A stretch of 64,000 nt of DNA from Succinivibrio dextrinosolvens. GTDB lineage: Bacteria; Pseudomonadota; Gammaproteobacteria; Enterobacterales; Succinivibrionaceae. The notes under the pieces were generated by a model. That model saw only the letters and a program-made list of their open reading frames with translations, was not told the DNA's origin and did no database searches. Below, in pieces: positions 61,978 through 64,000 of this stretch. Within the stretch, counting starts at the first letter, position 1. Each line of letters opens with the position of its first letter. The stretch covers positions 368,747 through 432,746 of the forward strand of contig NZ_CP047056.1 of NCBI RefSeq assembly GCF_011065405.1. Direction: 5' to 3'. The position numbers and the translations under genes are program-made.

Positions 61978-62895
61978 ATGAGCGTTTTGGTTCTAGGTCA
62001 TAAGAATCCTGATACAGACTCTATCGTTTCAGCAATTTCATATGCACACGTTTTAAATCAGCGTGGTATTCAGGCAACTGCAGTTGCTCAGGGAACTCCT
62101 GCACCAGAGACTGAGTTTGTTTTAAATAAATTCAACTTAAAGGCACCAGAGGTAGTAACTTCAGTTGCTTCAAAGGAACTTTATTTAGTAGATTACTCTG
62201 ACTTAGCTCAGGCTCCAGCAGATCTTAATGATGCAAAAATCCTTGGTATCGTTGACCACCACAAACTAGGTGATGTTACCACCGATACTCCTCTTGAGTG
62301 CTGGATTCAGCCATACGGCTGCTCAAACACCATCATCAAGATGGTTGCAGATTACTACAATGTAACTATCCCTGCTGATATCGCAGGTGCAATGCTTTGT
62401 GCAATTCTTTCAGACACAGTTCTGTTCAAGAGCCCAACCTGCACCAAGTTTGATAAGAAGGCAGCAGAGGAACTGGCTAAGATTGCTAACGTTTCTGATT
62501 TAGAAGCTTTAGGTATGGAAATGTTCAAGGCAAAGTCAAACCTGAATGCTTCTCCACGTGACCTGATCTTCCGTGACTTCAAGGACTTTGATATGGGTGG
62601 TAAGAAGATCGGTATCGGTCAGTTAGAGCTTATTTCCCTATCAATGGTAACTCCAGAGCTAAAGGAGTCATTAAAGAAAGAGCTTGCTGATGTTAAGGCA
62701 GAAGGCAGACACTCAGCTGTATTAGTTCTAACCGATATCATGAAAGAAGGTTCAGAACTATTAGTTGTATCTGACGAAGAGGATGTTATCATCAATGCAC
62801 TGGGCACACAGAAGTCAGACAATATGTGGATGCCTGGCGTAATGAGCCGTAAGAAGCAGGTTGTTCCTCCTCTACAGAGCGCATTCAAGGCTTAA
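61978..62895 (+). CDS. ppaC: Manganese-dependent inorganic pyrophosphatase (family II)
   Basis: PpaC hydrolyses pyrophosphate to phosphate in the cytoplasm. The DHH-family metal motifs GHKNPDTDSI (residues 7-16) and GIVDHHKLGD (around 90) and the C-terminal SRKKQVVPPL substrate-binding motif are intact, and the 305-residue length is normal. Family II enzymes are commoner in Firmicutes and some anaerobic or Vibrio-like gammaproteobacteria than in enterics. It has its own terminator. Confidence 0.95.
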   Translation: MSVLVLGHKNPDTDSIVSAISYAHVLNQRGIQATAVAQGTPAPETEFVLNKFNLKAPEVVTSVASKELYLVDYSDLAQAPADLNDAKILGIVDHHKLGDVTTDTPLECWIQPYGCSNTIIKMVADYYNVTIPADIAGAMLCAILSDTVLFKSPTCTKFDKKAAEELAKIANVSDLEALGMEMFKAKSNLNASPRDLIFRDFKDFDMGGKKIGIGQLELISLSMVTPELKESLKKELADVKAEGRHSAVLVLTDIMKEGSELLVVSDEEDVIINALGTQKSDNMWMPGVMSRKKQVVPPLQSAFKA

Positions 62896-62917
62896 TATCC
62901 TTCATTTTTATAATAAG

Positions 62918-62941
62918 GCCAGGATCTATATCCTGGCTTTT
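62918..62941 (+). terminator. Terminator of ppaC
   Basis: GCCAGGAT (62918-62925) and ATCCTGGC (62930-62937) with a four-base loop and TTTT. Confidence 0.85.
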
Positions 62942-62979
62942 GGCTATTCAATAAATAAAACTTAACGAAAAATAAACGC

Positions 62980-64000
62980 ATGCGAAAATCACCTAAAATT
63001 GGTCTTGTTTCTCTGGGATGTGCAAAAAACCTTGTTGATGCACAGCGATTAACCTCTGTCCTGATTGCAATGGGATATGAGATTGAAAACGAATACAGCA
63101 AATGTGATGCTGTAATCGTAAATACCTGCGGCTTCATCGGCCCTGCCGTTGAGGAATCAATGCAGGCAATAGGTGAAGCCTTAAACTATTCAAGAAAGGT
63201 CATAGTCACAGGCTGTCTTGGAGCAAGAGCAAAGGTAATTCTGGATAAATATCCTCAGGTCGCTGCTGTTTATGGACCAGGAATGAGAGCCACGGTTATT
63301 CGTGGAATTATAAGTCTGGTAGGAACTCCTGATCCTTCAGCTGCACAGTCAGTAAATCCATCAGGTATTCTTCTGACCCCTCCTCACTATGCCTATCTGA
63401 AGATCGCAGAAGGCTGCAGACATCACTGCTCATTCTGTATTATTCCTTCCCTGAGAGGTCCCCTACGTTCTCGCTTTAGTGATGCTATCTACAATGAGGC
63501 ATCTGACCTTGTAAGACGTGGAGTTAAGGAGCTTTTAGTAATTGCTCAGGATTCATCTGACTACGGAATGGATCTGAAAAAGAACAAGACCTCCCTATCA
63601 GCCCTGTTGCGCCAGTTAAGTGAACTTAAGCGCTGGGTCAGAGTTCACTACGTTTATCCATCAGATGAAGCTGATAGAGTTGTGGATTTAATGGGAGAAG
63701 GTCTGGTGCTGCCATATCTTGATGTACCGTTCCAGCATGTAAACCCAACCATCCTGCGTTCAATGAAAAGACCAGGAAACATTGAAAAGACTCTTCGTTC
63801 AATTGAAAAATGGCGTAGCGTTTGTCCTGATATTGCAATCCGTTCAACTTTCATTGCAGGATTCCCCGGAGAAACCGAAGAGCAGTTCAATGAACTTTTA
63901 GACTTCATCAAAGAAGCAAAACTAGATAGAGTTGGATGTTTCCCTTATTCAGATGTTGACGGTGCTACAGCCAACACTTATTTAAATCCGGTAGATGAGC
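62980..64000 (+). CDS. rimO: Ribosomal protein S12 methylthiotransferase (3' truncated by window)
   Basis: RimO is a radical SAM enzyme that adds a methylthio group to an aspartate of ribosomal protein S12. Translation from the ATG at 62980 gives KIGLVSLGCAKNLVD, VIVNTCGFIG and VTGCLGA (the three cysteines of the N-terminal cluster), then the radical SAM motif CRHHCSFC and later RSTFIAGFPGETEEQF and LDRVGCFPYSDVDGA. About 340 residues are present; the TRAM domain lies beyond the window edge. No stop is reached. Confidence 0.94.
   Translation, partial: MRKSPKIGLVSLGCAKNLVDAQRLTSVLIAMGYEIENEYSKCDAVIVNTCGFIGPAVEESMQAIGEALNYSRKVIVTGCLGARAKVILDKYPQVAAVYGPGMRATVIRGIISLVGTPDPSAAQSVNPSGILLTPPHYAYLKIAEGCRHHCSFCIIPSLRGPLRSRFSDAIYNEASDLVRRGVKELLVIAQDSSDYGMDLKKNKTSLSALLRQLSELKRWVRVHYVYPSDEADRVVDLMGEGLVLPYLDVPFQHVNPTILRSMKRPGNIEKTLRSIEKWRSVCPDIAIRSTFIAGFPGETEEQFNELLDFIKEAKLDRVGCFPYSDVDGATANTYLNPVDE

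Overview
This window looks like a piece of the chromosome of a low-GC, motile gammaproteobacterium. The gene complement and order are gammaproteobacterial (proQ-prc, tsaB-yoaA, hinT with a lipoprotein gene, zapC, dolP-like, rlhA, yheS, rimO), but base composition is strongly AT-rich. A family II pyrophosphatase, split or reduced biosynthesis enzymes and cysteine-bearing flagellins are present. This combination suggests a gut or rumen anaerobe such as a member of Succinivibrionaceae. That placement is inference from gene content; no search was run.

Layout. 1-2.4 kb: end of a histidine operon (hisH-hisA-hisF-hisI), with hisI lacking the hisE half. 2.4-11 kb: TerC-like membrane protein, dusC, a MYG1-family hydrolase, DUF1036 and DUF1189 proteins, a BASS transporter, dapE and an alpha/beta hydrolase. 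11.2-12.8 kb: an ATPase/nuclease-like gene bracketed by two nearly identical 53-bp palindromic repeats, probably an acquired cassette. 12.8-17.1 kb: a GNAT gene and an arginine operon (argC-argB-short argA-argD). 17.3-20.7 kb: mepA, a large protein with a degenerate exonuclease-like N-terminus and a BON-domain lipoprotein. 21.2-24.1 kb: three tRNA-Pro genes followed by an IS1634-type element with a 38-bp direct repeat at its ends. 24.1-25.8 kb: a gene-poor, very AT-rich stretch containing a candidate small RNA. 25.8-33.7 kb: zapC, pyrD, DUF2835, pepN, prc and proQ. 33.8-35.9 kb: a second, different insertion sequence just upstream of proQ. 36-45.9 kb: an unknown gene, a VanY-like peptidase-trxB-nudC operon, an exonuclease-mscL pair, cysK with an amino-acid symporter, and xseA with a secreted protein. 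46.1-47.1 kb: a tRNA cluster (Gly, Cys, Leu, Leu, then three inverted Gly genes) with a solitary end of the first IS. 47.4-51.1 kb: three flagellin genes, two of them a recent 1.25-kb tandem duplication. 51.2-57.7 kb: a small unknown gene, tsaB, yoaA, rlhA, a SIMPL protein and an orphan dhaM-like gene. 58-64 kb: a small unknown gene, hinT with an LpoB-like lipoprotein, yheS, ppaC and the 5' part of rimO.

Most genes are ordinary housekeeping functions. The parts that reward a second look are the palindrome-bracketed ATPase cassette, the flagellin array with its shared promoter architecture and unusual cysteines, the IS element with long direct repeats and repeated operator-like motifs, the pyrD gene with a class-1-like cysteine in a class-2 enzyme, the 545-residue exonuclease-like protein without catalytic acids, and the candidate RNA gene around 25.1 kb. 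No CRISPR array, prophage, or complete defence system was seen.
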